64,000 nt of DNA from positions 1-64,000 of the forward strand of contig JAPKMT010000001.1 in assembly GCA_026645735.1 (NCBI GenBank), in the 5' to 3' direction. How positions within the stretch are numbered: the stretch's first letter is position 1; each line of letters begins with the position of its first letter. The stretch is from Flexilinea sp. (GTDB taxonomy: Bacteria > Chloroflexota > Anaerolineae > Anaerolineales > Anaerolineaceae). Positions 45,128-54,006 of the stretch are shown piece by piece. The notes beneath the pieces are model-generated. The model was given only the letters and a program-made list of their open reading frames with translations, was not told the origin of the DNA and searched no databases. Position numbers and translations under genes: made by a program.

Positions 45128-45958
45128 CTAACTTTTCATTCGAGCGTAGATTACAGAAGTACCGTCTGCTCCTTTGACTTCTTTTGTCTCGATATCATCC
45201 GGATATGCCTGAATCATGAGAGAAAGCTGCTTAAATCCGAATGTTCGGGAATCAAACCCCGGATCCAATTGTTGGAGGTGATGTCCCAATGTTCCTAAGA
45301 ATGCCCAGCCATTGTCGCGGACTGCCAGATCAAATGCACTCCGCAATAACGGCAATGGATCTGGTGAAATGGCATCCGCATCCGTAACGTTGGATGCGGC
45401 AGATTCAACTGTTTTTGTCTTTCGCTTATGGACCACGGTATTATTAATGCTTTTCAGCGGTTCTTTCGGAATGAGATTTTCGGTATAAACGAATTGATCG
45501 CAAGCGTTCACAAAGGCCCGCGGTGTTGTTTTTTTCCCAACACCCAAAACAAAAATTCCCTGTTCACGAATTCTGGTCGCCAACCGCGTATAATCACTGT
45601 CACTGGAGACAATACAGAAGGCGTCAACTGTGCCTGAATAAAAGACATCCATCGCATCAATGATCATCGCACTGTCCGTCGCATTTTTCCCTACCGTATA
45701 ACGAAATTGCTGGATAGGCTGAATGGCGTGTGTCTGCAGAACCTCTTTCCAACCGCCCATGTTGGAAGCAGTCCAGTCTCCATAGATTCGTCGAATAGTG
45801 ATCATTCCATATTTTGTCGTCTCAGCAAGAATTTTATCAATCAGAGCCGGTTGTGCATTATCCCCATCGATTAACATGGCGATTCTTTGTGTTGGAGTGA
45901 CATCGGTGATGTCGCGGATTGTAAAACTGCTGTTTTGCATGTCAAAGTCTTTTGCCAT
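45128..45958 (-). CDS. NYN (PIN-like) nuclease domain with C-terminal OST-HTH/LOTUS domain
   Basis: 276 residues. Residues about 22-165 are a NYN domain of the PIN-like nuclease group: IAMLIDGDNAQPALIDKIL (metal Asp), then GKNATDSAMIIDAMDVFYSG (Asp) and AFCIVSSDSDYTRLATRI (Asp pair). Residues about 195-275 form an OST-HTH/LOTUS domain (PLLRSAFDLAVRDNGWAFLG, FGFKQLSLMIQAYPD), an RNA-binding winged helix. This pairing is widespread in bacteria and linked to RNA cleavage, but no bacterial role is firmly known. ATG 45958 follows AAAGGAAAAACC. Confidence 0.88.
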   Translation of the reverse strand: MAKDFDMQNSSFTIRDITDVTPTQRIAMLIDGDNAQPALIDKILAETTKYGMITIRRIYGDWTASNMGGWKEVLQTHAIQPIQQFRYTVGKNATDSAMIIDAMDVFYSGTVDAFCIVSSDSDYTRLATRIREQGIFVLGVGKKTTPRAFVNACDQFVYTENLIPKEPLKSINNTVVHKRKTKTVESAASNVTDADAISPDPLPLLRSAFDLAVRDNGWAFLGTLGHHLQQLDPGFDSRTFGFKQLSLMIQAYPDDIETKEVKGADGTSVIYARMKS

Positions 45959-46037
45959 GGTTTTTCCTTTAGATTTTTTGATTAAGATTTTTCATAATCC
46001 TATTATAGTAGAAAAAGACGGCTATCGCATCACACTC

Positions 46038-46160
46038 CAGCGATTCGAAATATGAAAAAAGAATAATTGTAGTTGTAGCGATTCGACATATCGACTTACC
46101 TTTCATGTCAGCTGAGGAAACTCATGAACGAATAATTCTCCCCATCCTTTGAATCGCCGG
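46038..46160. repeat. decayed 123-bp repeat element (copy 11), palindrome lost
   Basis: Ends CAGCGATTCGAAATATG and CCATCCTTTGAATCGCCGG lie exactly 123 bases apart. The centre has no long stem; only short complementary pieces (AGCGATTCGACATATCGAC) remain. It occupies the spacer between the divergent NYN and histidine kinase genes. Confidence 0.7.
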
Positions 46161-46205
46161 AACACAGGATTTCGGTGCGTTCTTCTTTGGTAAAATTGAT
46201 AGGAT

Positions 46206-47903
46206 ATGAAACAGGTCGAATTTATTGAATCGTATACGAGAATCAACAAATTTTTCCAGGAATGTCTTGAATTACTTCAGGAAAATTCTGTTGAATCTCT
46301 GCTGCATAAAATTGCATTGAAAGCTTCTTCTTTCAGCAATGCCTGTTATTGCGTGTGCGGTATTGTAAATTCCAAACAAGAATATACCCGGTATTATGTT
46401 TCCGGTTTTACACCGGTAGAGCTAGATTTTATTAACGCTTCGGATTCCGGCATCGAAAAATTTCTGCAGAGCATTAACGCAGACCAGCCAATCAATACCA
46501 CACGCATACGTGATTTCCCGAAAATTGAGGAATTCCTGACTGAAAAACATCTGTATTTTAACTCGTTATTATATGTTCCGATTATATCTGGCGGTGAAAA
46601 AAAAGGATCCATAATCCTCGCTAATAAGATTGGTGCAGCCCAATTTTCCGCGCAAGACCTGTCACTGGTGGAAACGATCGCCGTATATGCCGGGATTGCC
46701 ATGAATAATGCAATTATCAACGAGCGGATGATCAGTCGGGAGCAAATGCTTTCCAAACGCAACGAAGATCTGGCTTTATTAAATGAACTGGCTAAGCTTT
46801 TTGCTACCTCCATCACTCAGCAGGAAATGATCGTTGAACAAACGATGCAGCAGGTGATGGGTTATCTGGATATCGATGTTGGTGAATTCTTCTTACGAGA
46901 TGATGAAAACTCGGATATATTTCAACTGGCTTATAAGGAAGGACACACGCTGCCAACGAGCCTGTTTGGTTTTTCAACAGTATCATTAGGAGAAGGGATT
47001 ATTGGAATGACGGCCGAAACCAGGAAAAATTATATTCTCTCTCATGAAGAACTCGAAATCATTAATCACAAAAAAGCAACTTCTGTCAGCCTGAATTATG
47101 CAGTTTGTGTCCCTTTGATCTCAAATGATGGTGTACTGGGGGTCATCTGTCTCGCGACGAAGCTGGTCAAAGGTACGGAGGGATCGATCAACCTGCAGTT
47201 TATCTCGTCTATAGCAAGCTGGATAGCTACGCTGATTCAGGATCTGCGGCTGACAAAGCAACAAAAGCGGATCGCCATCTTGGAGGAGCGTGAAAGAATT
47301 GGTATGGATTTGCATGATGGCGTGATCCAATCCATTTATGGAGTCGGATTGACATTGGAACATGCGCGCTTGCTGGCAAATCAGAATCCCGAACAGACTG
47401 TGGAAAAAATAAAAATCGCAATCGACTCATTGAATGCTACAATTCGAGATATTCGTTCCTATATCATGAATTTAAAACCGGCGCGATTGACGAATGAAAA
47501 TCTTGTTCAAAGTTTACGCAGGCTGGCAAATGATTTTCATTCCAACACGCTGGTTCATACTGAATTTCATCCGGTTATCGAAGACATCAATAATCTTTCA
47601 GAAGAACATGTCAATACGTTCTATTTAATATGTAAAGAAGCATTGTCCAATATTACAAAGCATGCGCATGCAACCAAAGTGGACATTACTTTTTATGAAA
47701 TGGCAGATCGTTATATTTTAGAAGTTGATGATGATGGTGCTGGATTTGATCCGTCATCCGAAAGAAAAACAACCAGTCATGGAATTTCGAATATGTACTC
47801 GCGTACGAAAAACATGGACGGCGATATTGAATTAAAATCCAATCCGGGCAGCGGAACGAGGATATTGGCCTGGTTGCCCAAAAAAATCAATAAGAAGGTA
47901 TAA
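46206..47903 (+). CDS. NarL-type sensor histidine kinase with GAF domains
   Basis: 565 residues, no membrane helices. Two GAF-like sensor regions (about 20-175 and 200-350) are followed by a HisKA_3 dimerisation domain, RIAILEERERIGMDLHDGVIQSIYGVGL, where the His of DLHDG is phosphorylated (about residue 369). The HATPase domain follows: FYLICKEALSNITKHAHAT (N box), LEVDDDGAGFD (G1) and GISNMYSRTKNMDGDI. It is a cytoplasmic sensor of unknown signal. No response regulator is adjacent; the next gene is a methyltransferase starting 1 base after. Confidence 0.88.
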   Translation: MKQVEFIESYTRINKFFQECLELLQENSVESLLHKIALKASSFSNACYCVCGIVNSKQEYTRYYVSGFTPVELDFINASDSGIEKFLQSINADQPINTTRIRDFPKIEEFLTEKHLYFNSLLYVPIISGGEKKGSIILANKIGAAQFSAQDLSLVETIAVYAGIAMNNAIINERMISREQMLSKRNEDLALLNELAKLFATSITQQEMIVEQTMQQVMGYLDIDVGEFFLRDDENSDIFQLAYKEGHTLPTSLFGFSTVSLGEGIIGMTAETRKNYILSHEELEIINHKKATSVSLNYAVCVPLISNDGVLGVICLATKLVKGTEGSINLQFISSIASWIATLIQDLRLTKQQKRIAILEERERIGMDLHDGVIQSIYGVGLTLEHARLLANQNPEQTVEKIKIAIDSLNATIRDIRSYIMNLKPARLTNENLVQSLRRLANDFHSNTLVHTEFHPVIEDINNLSEEHVNTFYLICKEALSNITKHAHATKVDITFYEMADRYILEVDDDGAGFDPSSERKTTSHGISNMYSRTKNMDGDIELKSNPGSGTRILAWLPKKINKKV

Positions 47904-47904
47904 G

Positions 47905-48666
47905 TTGGCAGAAGGTACAAAAGAACAATGGCATTCCGATAAAGCAGCAGACCGTGGCGAACCGTCCTATGTGTGGCGGGACGGACAGAAACGTCGTTTT
48001 GCCATGATTCGGGATGCTGCAGATGATCGCATGAAAGGCATCGTTTTGGAAGATGGCTGCGGGGTAGGATCCTATCTGTACAGACTTGCAGCGGAAGCAT
48101 CCTTTGCGACAGGCATTGAAATTGAATACGATCGTTTGAGCATTGCGATGAAGAACAGGATCAGCGAACGTTTCTCTGTTGCCAACAGTACTGGAGAAAA
48201 CTTACCGTTTGCTTCTGATACATTTGATTTAATCCTGAGCCATGAAGTGATTGAACATGTCGATGATGACAGACAGTGTGTGGAAGAGATGATCCGCTGT
48301 CTGAAACCGGGCGGAAGATTGGCTTTGTTTTGTCCCAATCGCGGTTATCCTTTCGAAACGCACGGCATCTATTGGAAAGGAACGTACCATTTTGGCAATA
48401 AGCTGTTTGTGAATTACCTTCCACGAAAGCTGCGCGACAGGCTGGCACCGCATGTGGATATTTATACTGTGAAAGATCTGGAAAACTTATTCCATGGTAT
48501 GCCGGTAAAAATTGTAAAAAAGACAATTCTGTTTGGCGCTTATGACAATATCATTCAAAGAACTGGCGGATTTGGCCGCTTTCTCAGGGCTTCCCTGCAG
48601 ATGCTGGAAAAAACACCATTAAAAAAATTCGGTTTGTCTCACTTTTGGATTATTGAGAAAAACTGA
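47905..48666 (+). CDS. class I SAM-dependent methyltransferase
   Basis: 253 residues with the Rossmann methyltransferase motifs: GIVLEDGCGVGSYLYRLA (motif I, SAM site), ATGIEIEYDRLSIA, TGENLPFASDTFDLILSHEVIEHVDD and EEMIRCLKPGGRLALFCPN. The C-terminal part (YWKGTYHFGNKLFVNYLP) is family-specific and does not reveal the substrate. It starts at TTG 47905 with AGAAGG seven bases before, directly after the histidine kinase stop, so it is coupled to it. Confidence 0.85.
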   Translation: MAEGTKEQWHSDKAADRGEPSYVWRDGQKRRFAMIRDAADDRMKGIVLEDGCGVGSYLYRLAAEASFATGIEIEYDRLSIAMKNRISERFSVANSTGENLPFASDTFDLILSHEVIEHVDDDRQCVEEMIRCLKPGGRLALFCPNRGYPFETHGIYWKGTYHFGNKLFVNYLPRKLRDRLAPHVDIYTVKDLENLFHGMPVKIVKKTILFGAYDNIIQRTGGFGRFLRASLQMLEKTPLKKFGLSHFWIIEKN

Positions 48667-48687
48667 TAACTTCAGGAAAAGGACTCA

Positions 48688-50010
48688 ATGAAATATTATA
48701 TTTGGACAGAAGGATGTCAGATGAATGTTGCTGATTCGCAGCGGCTGGCATCGGCATTGGAGCAACTTGGCTATGCTGCATCGGAAGTGATTGAAAGCGC
48801 GGATGTGATCATTTTAAACACTTGTATGGTTCGACAAAGCGCGGAAGACAAAGCATTGGGACGTCTCAGTTCATTGAAACCATTAAAAACTGAACGGCCG
48901 GATTTGATCATTGGTCTGATGGGCTGCATGGTTGGCACAAAAGATCAATCGGTCATTCGCAAAAAATTGCCTTATGTAGACGTTTTTGCACCCCCTTCTG
49001 ATCCGAGACCGATCATAGATTTCCTGCTGGAAAAAGAGCTGCAGGATCAAGATCAGACGGAAAATCCATTTGCCCGGCAGTTTGCCTGGGAAAATGGGGA
49101 GCTTCTGTTGCCGGAATCTGATCGCAAAAATCCGGTCAGCGCCTTTATACCGATTGTTTATGGGTGTTCTCACGCTTGCGCTTATTGTATTATTCCCTAT
49201 AAAAGAGGCGTTGAGCGCAGCAGAGATCCACAGGAAATTTTGGACCATGCAAAATCTCTGGCCAGACAAGGTGTGAAGGAAGTGACTTTGTTGGGACAGA
49301 TTATTGACCGCTATGCAAAAGATCGTCCGGATTATCCGACGTTGGCACAACTGATAGAAACGATTCATGAAATCGACGGGATTGAGCGGATTCGTTTTTT
49401 AACCAGCCATCCCAATTGGATGACTGATGACCTGTTGGATGTTGTGAACAGGTTGCCGAAAGTGATGCGACACATCGAAGTTCCCGCGCAGGCCGGGAAC
49501 GATGTTGTTCTTCAGAACATGCACCGCGGATATACGGATGCTGAGTATCGTGCATTAATTGCAAAAATTCGGGAAAAAATCCCGGGAGTATCTATCGGGA
49601 CCGATATTATTGTCGGATTTCCCGGCGAAACAGAAGAACAATTTGAAGACACGGTGTCCCAACTCCGCGATCTAAAATTGAATGTTGTTCATCTTGCCCG
49701 CTATTCTCCTCGTACAGGAACACTCTCGGAACGGACAATGATTGACAATGTTTCTGACGAAGAAAAATGGCGCCGTTTTCGCATCATCGAGAATCTGCAG
49801 GAAGGAATTGCCGCACAGATTCATCAAAAATTATTGGATCAGACACTTCCGGTACTTTTTGAAGAAAAAAAGAAAAATCGCTGGGTCGGAAGGACCGAAA
49901 ACATGGATCTTGTGTTTGTGGAAAGCAAGGATGATCTGGCAGGCAAAATCCTGCCGGTTAAAATTTCATGGACAGGTCCCTGGACGCTAATAGGAACAAT
50001 TGCAGGATAA
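48688..50010 (+). CDS. miaB: tRNA-2-methylthio-N6-dimethylallyladenosine synthase
   Basis: 440 residues in three domains. The N-terminal UPF0004 domain has cluster cysteines in EGCQMNVADSQ, NTCMVRQSAEDKA and MGCMVGT. The radical SAM core has VYGCSHACAYCIIPYKRG (CxxxCxxC). The C-terminal TRAM domain covers about 370-440. MiaB adds a methylthio group to i6A37, the product of MiaA (22,985). The text EDKALGRL and the ACAYC form fit MiaB better than MtaB or RimO. ATG 48688 follows AGGAAAAGG. Confidence 0.92.
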   Translation: MKYYIWTEGCQMNVADSQRLASALEQLGYAASEVIESADVIILNTCMVRQSAEDKALGRLSSLKPLKTERPDLIIGLMGCMVGTKDQSVIRKKLPYVDVFAPPSDPRPIIDFLLEKELQDQDQTENPFARQFAWENGELLLPESDRKNPVSAFIPIVYGCSHACAYCIIPYKRGVERSRDPQEILDHAKSLARQGVKEVTLLGQIIDRYAKDRPDYPTLAQLIETIHEIDGIERIRFLTSHPNWMTDDLLDVVNRLPKVMRHIEVPAQAGNDVVLQNMHRGYTDAEYRALIAKIREKIPGVSIGTDIIVGFPGETEEQFEDTVSQLRDLKLNVVHLARYSPRTGTLSERTMIDNVSDEEKWRRFRIIENLQEGIAAQIHQKLLDQTLPVLFEEKKKNRWVGRTENMDLVFVESKDDLAGKILPVKISWTGPWTLIGTIAG

Positions 50011-50032
50011 ATCCTGGTTTGGGAAGTGACGC

Positions 50033-52456
50033 TTGGATAAAAAAACCTTAACAATGCTCGAATTTCCGCAGGTTGTGAACCGGCTGGCAAAATATGCTTC
50101 GTTCAGCGCTTCGGAAGCGATTGCCAGTCAGCTTCATCCATATACAGAATCTGATGTGGTTCAGTACCAATTAAGTCTGACAACAGAAGCACGCCATTTA
50201 CTAAGTGTCAATGACAGTTTTCGAATGGGCGGATGTACAGATTTAAGGCCTTATCTGGAAGTTGCATCCAAAAGTGGAACTCTGGATGCAAAAGCTTTTT
50301 CGGATATCGCTTATACACTCTCGATTGCACGGGACATCTATCGGTCATTAAGCCATCATGAATCCGAATATCCAAAACTGGCAAAAATCGCTGAAGTTTT
50401 GATACCGCCATCCGGATTGATTGAACGGATCAATCAATCTATAACGGACCGGGGTGAAGTGTTGGACAGTGCATCGGAACGGCTGACACTGATCCGACGT
50501 GAAATTCGCAATTCATACAGCAAATTGCTGGCAAAACTGGAAAAAATTCTTAAAGAAACACGCTATCAACCGATGCTGCAGGAAGCGATTATCACCCAGC
50601 GAAACGGCCGATATGTTATTCCACTGAAAGCGGAGTATAAAGGTCAACTCAAATCGATCATCCATGATCAGTCTGCCAGCGGTGCAACATTGTTCGTTGA
50701 ACCTTTGGTTACTGTCGAATTGAACAATGCATATCAGCAACTGCAATTATCCGAGAGAAATGAAATCCTAAGGATTTTACATGAATTGACGATCGTGGTC
50801 GGGGATTTTGCTGAGCCTTTGAGACTCATTGTTGAAGCGCTGGCTGAAATTGATTTTGCATTGATGTGCGCCAAATATGCGGATGATCTTCATGCTGCGG
50901 AACCGATTTTATCGCACCCGGATAAGAAGACACATAATCCGGTCATGAAACTATATAACGCACGGCATCCGTTACTTCCTTTGGATACGGTGGTTCCGAT
51001 TGATGTCGTATTGGATGATGATACTTTCGCTGTTGTGATTACCGGTCCCAATACAGGTGGGAAGACAGTAACTTTGAAAACGATCGGCTTGATGTTCTTG
51101 ATGGCTCAGTCCGGATTGCATATTCCGGTTCAATCCGGTTCAGAGCTCAGTGTTTTTCAAAATATCTTTGCGGATATCGGCGATGAACAGTCGATTGAGC
51201 AGTCTCTTTCGACTTTTTCCGGACACATCACCAATATCATCCGGATATTAAAATTTTCTTCGGCGAAAACATTGGTTCTGTTGGACGAATTGGGTTCGGG
51301 CACGGATCCGCAGGAAGGATCGGCGCTGGCCAGGGCAATTTTACAATATCTCGTTCAAAAACGGATTCCAAGTTTTGTGGCAACCCATTTTTCAGAACTG
51401 AAAGCCTTTGCGCATGCAACAGAAGGAATCGTCAACGCTTCCATGGAGTTTAATCTGAAGACACTCCGTCCGACCTATCGTCTCAGCATCGGCTTGCCCG
51501 GCCGGTCCAATGCCCTTTTGATCGCGGAGAAATTAGGACTGCCGGCTGAAATTCTGGAGGCTGCCCGGAGCACCATCGATCCGGATGAATTAAAGACCGA
51601 AAACTTACTGGATGAAATTCATCGCCAGCATGATGCAGCGCGCAAAGCCCGTTCTCAGGCAGACCGCATGCGCAGCATCGCGGAAAACAGTCAGCGTGAG
51701 CTTCAGAAGCGCTTGAATGAAATCGAACAGGAGCGGGAAAAAATTCTTGGCGAAGCACATTCCGAAGCGGAAAAAGAATTGGAATCCGTGCGAGATGACA
51801 TTGCCAGGCTGCGAAAAGAATATTCCAGAGCAAAATTGCCTTTAGAGACCATCAAGCCATTGGAAACGGATGTAAAACAGAATGAGCAGTCGGTCAAAAA
51901 CATTGGTCTGAAGTTTTCCTCGAAATTACGAAAGCAGCTGGAAAATATTGATCTGGAACCATTGAAAATCGGAGAAAAAGTTCGCGTCCGTTCTTTAGGT
52001 ACGGATTCACTGGCTGTCATCACAGCATTGGATAAAGAAGAAGCTGAAATTTTACTGGGAGCGCTGCGCATGAGAGTGCCGACCCGAGATTTGTTCCGCA
52101 AATTTGAAACAGAACCGGAGGAATCCACTGCAGTTCCGGTACGTCAACCGACAGACTCTCTTCGGAAAAACCCGGAAGGACCCGCCTCTGGCAATTTGTA
52201 TCATCCTTCACCCGGAGTGGAAATCGATCTGAGAGGCAAGACTGCAGAAGAGATAACCGATATCCTGGACAAATATTTGGATGATGCGGCATTGTCCGGA
52301 CTTCCTTATGTCCGTATCATTCACGGCAAAGGTACCGGAAAACTCCGGCAGGTAACCCGCAGTATCCTGCATGATTCTCCGCATGTCAAATATATCGAAA
52401 CCGGACAGGACAAAGAGGGCGGAGAAGGTGTTACGGTTGCACATATGAAGGGATAA
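50033..52456 (+). CDS. mutS2: endonuclease MutS2
   Basis: 807 residues. The core and clamp domains lead to the ATPase: VVITGPNTGGKTVTLKTIG (Walker A, about residue 337), EQSLSTFSGHI and TLVLLDELGSGTDPQEGSAL (Walker B), then FVATHFSELKAFA. A coiled-coil follows (about 520-615). The C-terminal Smr nuclease domain (about 720-805) has GVEIDLRGKTAEEI and YVRIIHGKGTGKLR. MutS2 suppresses recombination or rescues collided ribosomes, depending on species. TTG 50033 (with GGAAGTG upstream) is the start. The family identification is certain. Confidence 0.95.
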   Translation: MDKKTLTMLEFPQVVNRLAKYASFSASEAIASQLHPYTESDVVQYQLSLTTEARHLLSVNDSFRMGGCTDLRPYLEVASKSGTLDAKAFSDIAYTLSIARDIYRSLSHHESEYPKLAKIAEVLIPPSGLIERINQSITDRGEVLDSASERLTLIRREIRNSYSKLLAKLEKILKETRYQPMLQEAIITQRNGRYVIPLKAEYKGQLKSIIHDQSASGATLFVEPLVTVELNNAYQQLQLSERNEILRILHELTIVVGDFAEPLRLIVEALAEIDFALMCAKYADDLHAAEPILSHPDKKTHNPVMKLYNARHPLLPLDTVVPIDVVLDDDTFAVVITGPNTGGKTVTLKTIGLMFLMAQSGLHIPVQSGSELSVFQNIFADIGDEQSIEQSLSTFSGHITNIIRILKFSSAKTLVLLDELGSGTDPQEGSALARAILQYLVQKRIPSFVATHFSELKAFAHATEGIVNASMEFNLKTLRPTYRLSIGLPGRSNALLIAEKLGLPAEILEAARSTIDPDELKTENLLDEIHRQHDAARKARSQADRMRSIAENSQRELQKRLNEIEQEREKILGEAHSEAEKELESVRDDIARLRKEYSRAKLPLETIKPLETDVKQNEQSVKNIGLKFSSKLRKQLENIDLEPLKIGEKVRVRSLGTDSLAVITALDKEEAEILLGALRMRVPTRDLFRKFETEPEESTAVPVRQPTDSLRKNPEGPASGNLYHPSPGVEIDLRGKTAEEITDILDKYLDDAALSGLPYVRIIHGKGTGKLRQVTRSILHDSPHVKYIETGQDKEGGEGVTVAHMKG

Positions 52457-52473
52457 AAAAGTGTTCCCAAGGC

Positions 52474-52596
52474 CAATGATTCGAAATTTGGAGAAGATCA
52501 TTGATGGTTGCATCGTCTTTATGCGGATCGTTAAGACGATGCAACAACAATTTTTCCCGATTGATATAAAAAGTTGGCTTATTTTTCGAATTGCTG
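52474..52596. repeat. 123-bp repeat element, copy 12, overlapping the lipoprotein 5' end
   Basis: Ends CAATGATTCGAAATTTGG and TTATTTTTCGAATTGCTG lie 123 bases apart. The hairpin stem GTTGCATCGTCTT/AAGACGATGCAAC (52507-52519 with 52533-52545) has 13 pairs and a 13-base loop, and lacks the usual GCGC tip. It begins 18 bases after mutS2 and reads open into the lipoprotein frame. Confidence 0.85.
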
Positions 52597-53396
52597 CTAC
52601 AAGACTGCATCTTCAGCACATTTTCTTGATCCTGTTATGTGTATTCCTCTGTTCCGGATGCGGAGGAATTCAGATCCGTTCCATGATCACACCGAGTGAG
52701 ACTGTTCTCCCGACTGGTACTGCATTTATACCTCCGGCAGCGCCTACTGACGAAATTGTCTGGTTTCCCCCGACAGAAACGCCACGTCCGTTAAATACAC
52801 CGACGGCATTTATAACAGAAAGTACGTTCCCGGAACTGGGCGATCTCATTCTGCAGGATTCTTTTTCTGATGAGGAGACTTGGCAGACATTTCGTTCGGA
52901 TCAGGGGAATGCTGTTTTGGCTAATCAGGAATTAACACTGGCAATTCAAAACAGCCAAAGTTCGATCACTTCCTATGCACAAATTCCGTACCAGACTGAT
53001 TATTATTTGAGCATGGATGTGAAGTTGTCCCTCTGTTCGTATCATGAAGATTTTTATGGATTCTTGTTTCGGGTTGGGAATTCTGATAATTACTATCGCT
53101 GGCAAATCAATTGCCTTGGGCAAACCAAACTCGAAAGACGTTATAAAGGCGCATTGCTTCCTTTAAACGATTGGGCAGTCAACGGACAGGTACGTCCAGG
53201 AGCTCCGCAAAAATTTAATATCGGAATTTTTGCAAAAGGAAGCACACTGAAATTCTATATCAACAAGAGACTTCTGTTTGAGAGTGATGATGCAGTTTTA
53301 ACGGATGGTGGATTTGGTCTGTTTGCACAGTCGAAAGGATTTTCTCCTTTGACGGTCAGTTTTTCCAATCTTAAACTGTACGAGCCGGAATCATAA
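52539..53396 (+). CDS. lipoprotein with LamG/DUF1080-like domain
   Basis: The mature part begins at a lipobox, LCSGCGG, after a hydrophobic run HIFLILLCVFL. A Pro/Thr-rich spacer follows (TPSETVLPTGTAFIPP, then TETPRPLNTPT), and a jelly-roll domain covers the last 190 residues: ILQDSFSDEETWQTF, FYGFLFRVGNSDNYYRWQI, KLERRYKGALLPLNDWAVN and YINKRLLFESDDAVL, typical of sugar-binding LamG/DUF1080 folds. The start is uncertain. The only ATGs lie inside repeat copy 12 (52521, 52539), and ATG 52539 would give an unusually long signal peptide. A non-ATG start near 52590-52605 is possible. Confidence 0.7.
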   Translation: MQQQFFPIDIKSWLIFRIAATRLHLQHIFLILLCVFLCSGCGGIQIRSMITPSETVLPTGTAFIPPAAPTDEIVWFPPTETPRPLNTPTAFITESTFPELGDLILQDSFSDEETWQTFRSDQGNAVLANQELTLAIQNSQSSITSYAQIPYQTDYYLSMDVKLSLCSYHEDFYGFLFRVGNSDNYYRWQINCLGQTKLERRYKGALLPLNDWAVNGQVRPGAPQKFNIGIFAKGSTLKFYINKRLLFESDDAVLTDGGFGLFAQSKGFSPLTVSFSNLKLYEPES

Positions 53397-53413
53397 ATTA
53401 CTGTATTCCGAAA

Positions 53414-53471
53414 CAGCGATTCGAAATAATTCTCTTTTTTCTCAAATGGTTTTTCCAAATTCCTGATTCCG
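53414..53471. repeat. repeat element remnant, hairpin deleted (copy 13)
   Basis: CAGCGATTCGAAATAATTC on the left and CCAAATTCCTGATTCCG on the right, only 58 bases apart, with a T-rich centre (TCTCTTTTTTCTCAAATGG). It looks like a deletion derivative of the 123-bp unit between convergent genes. Confidence 0.55.
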
Positions 53472-53505
53472 AAAGCTGTATTTGCAGAAAACAGGAAGAA
53501 CTGCA

Positions 53506-54006
53506 TTAATTTTTTTTCAGTTTCTTGTTTTTCTCATTCGCTATGTGAGCTGATGAAGAGATCATCATGATCAATCCAATGGCAATTACCCCTTCACCTG
53601 AAACAACTCCGGATGCCTGAAGCGGCCCAAAAAACGGGACACTGGGGAGCTGGTGCGATCCAAAACCAAAAACATCCGCCATTCCGGTGAACACAGCAAT
53701 CACAAAACCGGTTCCGACCAGGCGGAGCCCGAAATCTGCAGTTAATGACACATAATTTTTAGGCCAGAAGCTCATTAAGGTTATATATCCGCCGATGCAG
53801 ATAATGCCGATGCCAATGATAAAAAATGCTGTTTGCACAAAACCAATCACAGGACTGCGGTCCATGCCAAAAACGGAAGGCCTGGCTCCCATGATTAATG
53901 CAGTGTAGCCAACTAAGGTGGTGATTAAACCGGTACGCAGACGTTTGGGTGAGTGACGCGCAGTAGTCTCATTATCCTTTGGCAGCGGATCTTGCAGCTC
54001 TTTCAT
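53506..54006 (-). CDS. hypothetical four-helix membrane protein
   Basis: 166 residues. The N-terminus is polar (KELQDPLPKDNETTARHSPKR) and the rest holds about four hydrophobic segments (GLITTLVGYTALIMGARPS, FVQTAFFIIGIGIICIGGYI, LRLVGTGFVIAVFTGMADVF, GVIAIGLIMMISSSAHIA), ending KNKKLKKN. I do not recognise the family. The ATG overlaps the dipeptidase stop (ATGA at 54003-54006), so it is translated with it. No catalytic residues are evident. Confidence 0.65.
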   Translation of the reverse strand: MKELQDPLPKDNETTARHSPKRLRTGLITTLVGYTALIMGARPSVFGMDRSPVIGFVQTAFFIIGIGIICIGGYITLMSFWPKNYVSLTADFGLRLVGTGFVIAVFTGMADVFGFGSHQLPSVPFFGPLQASGVVSGEGVIAIGLIMMISSSAHIANEKNKKLKKN

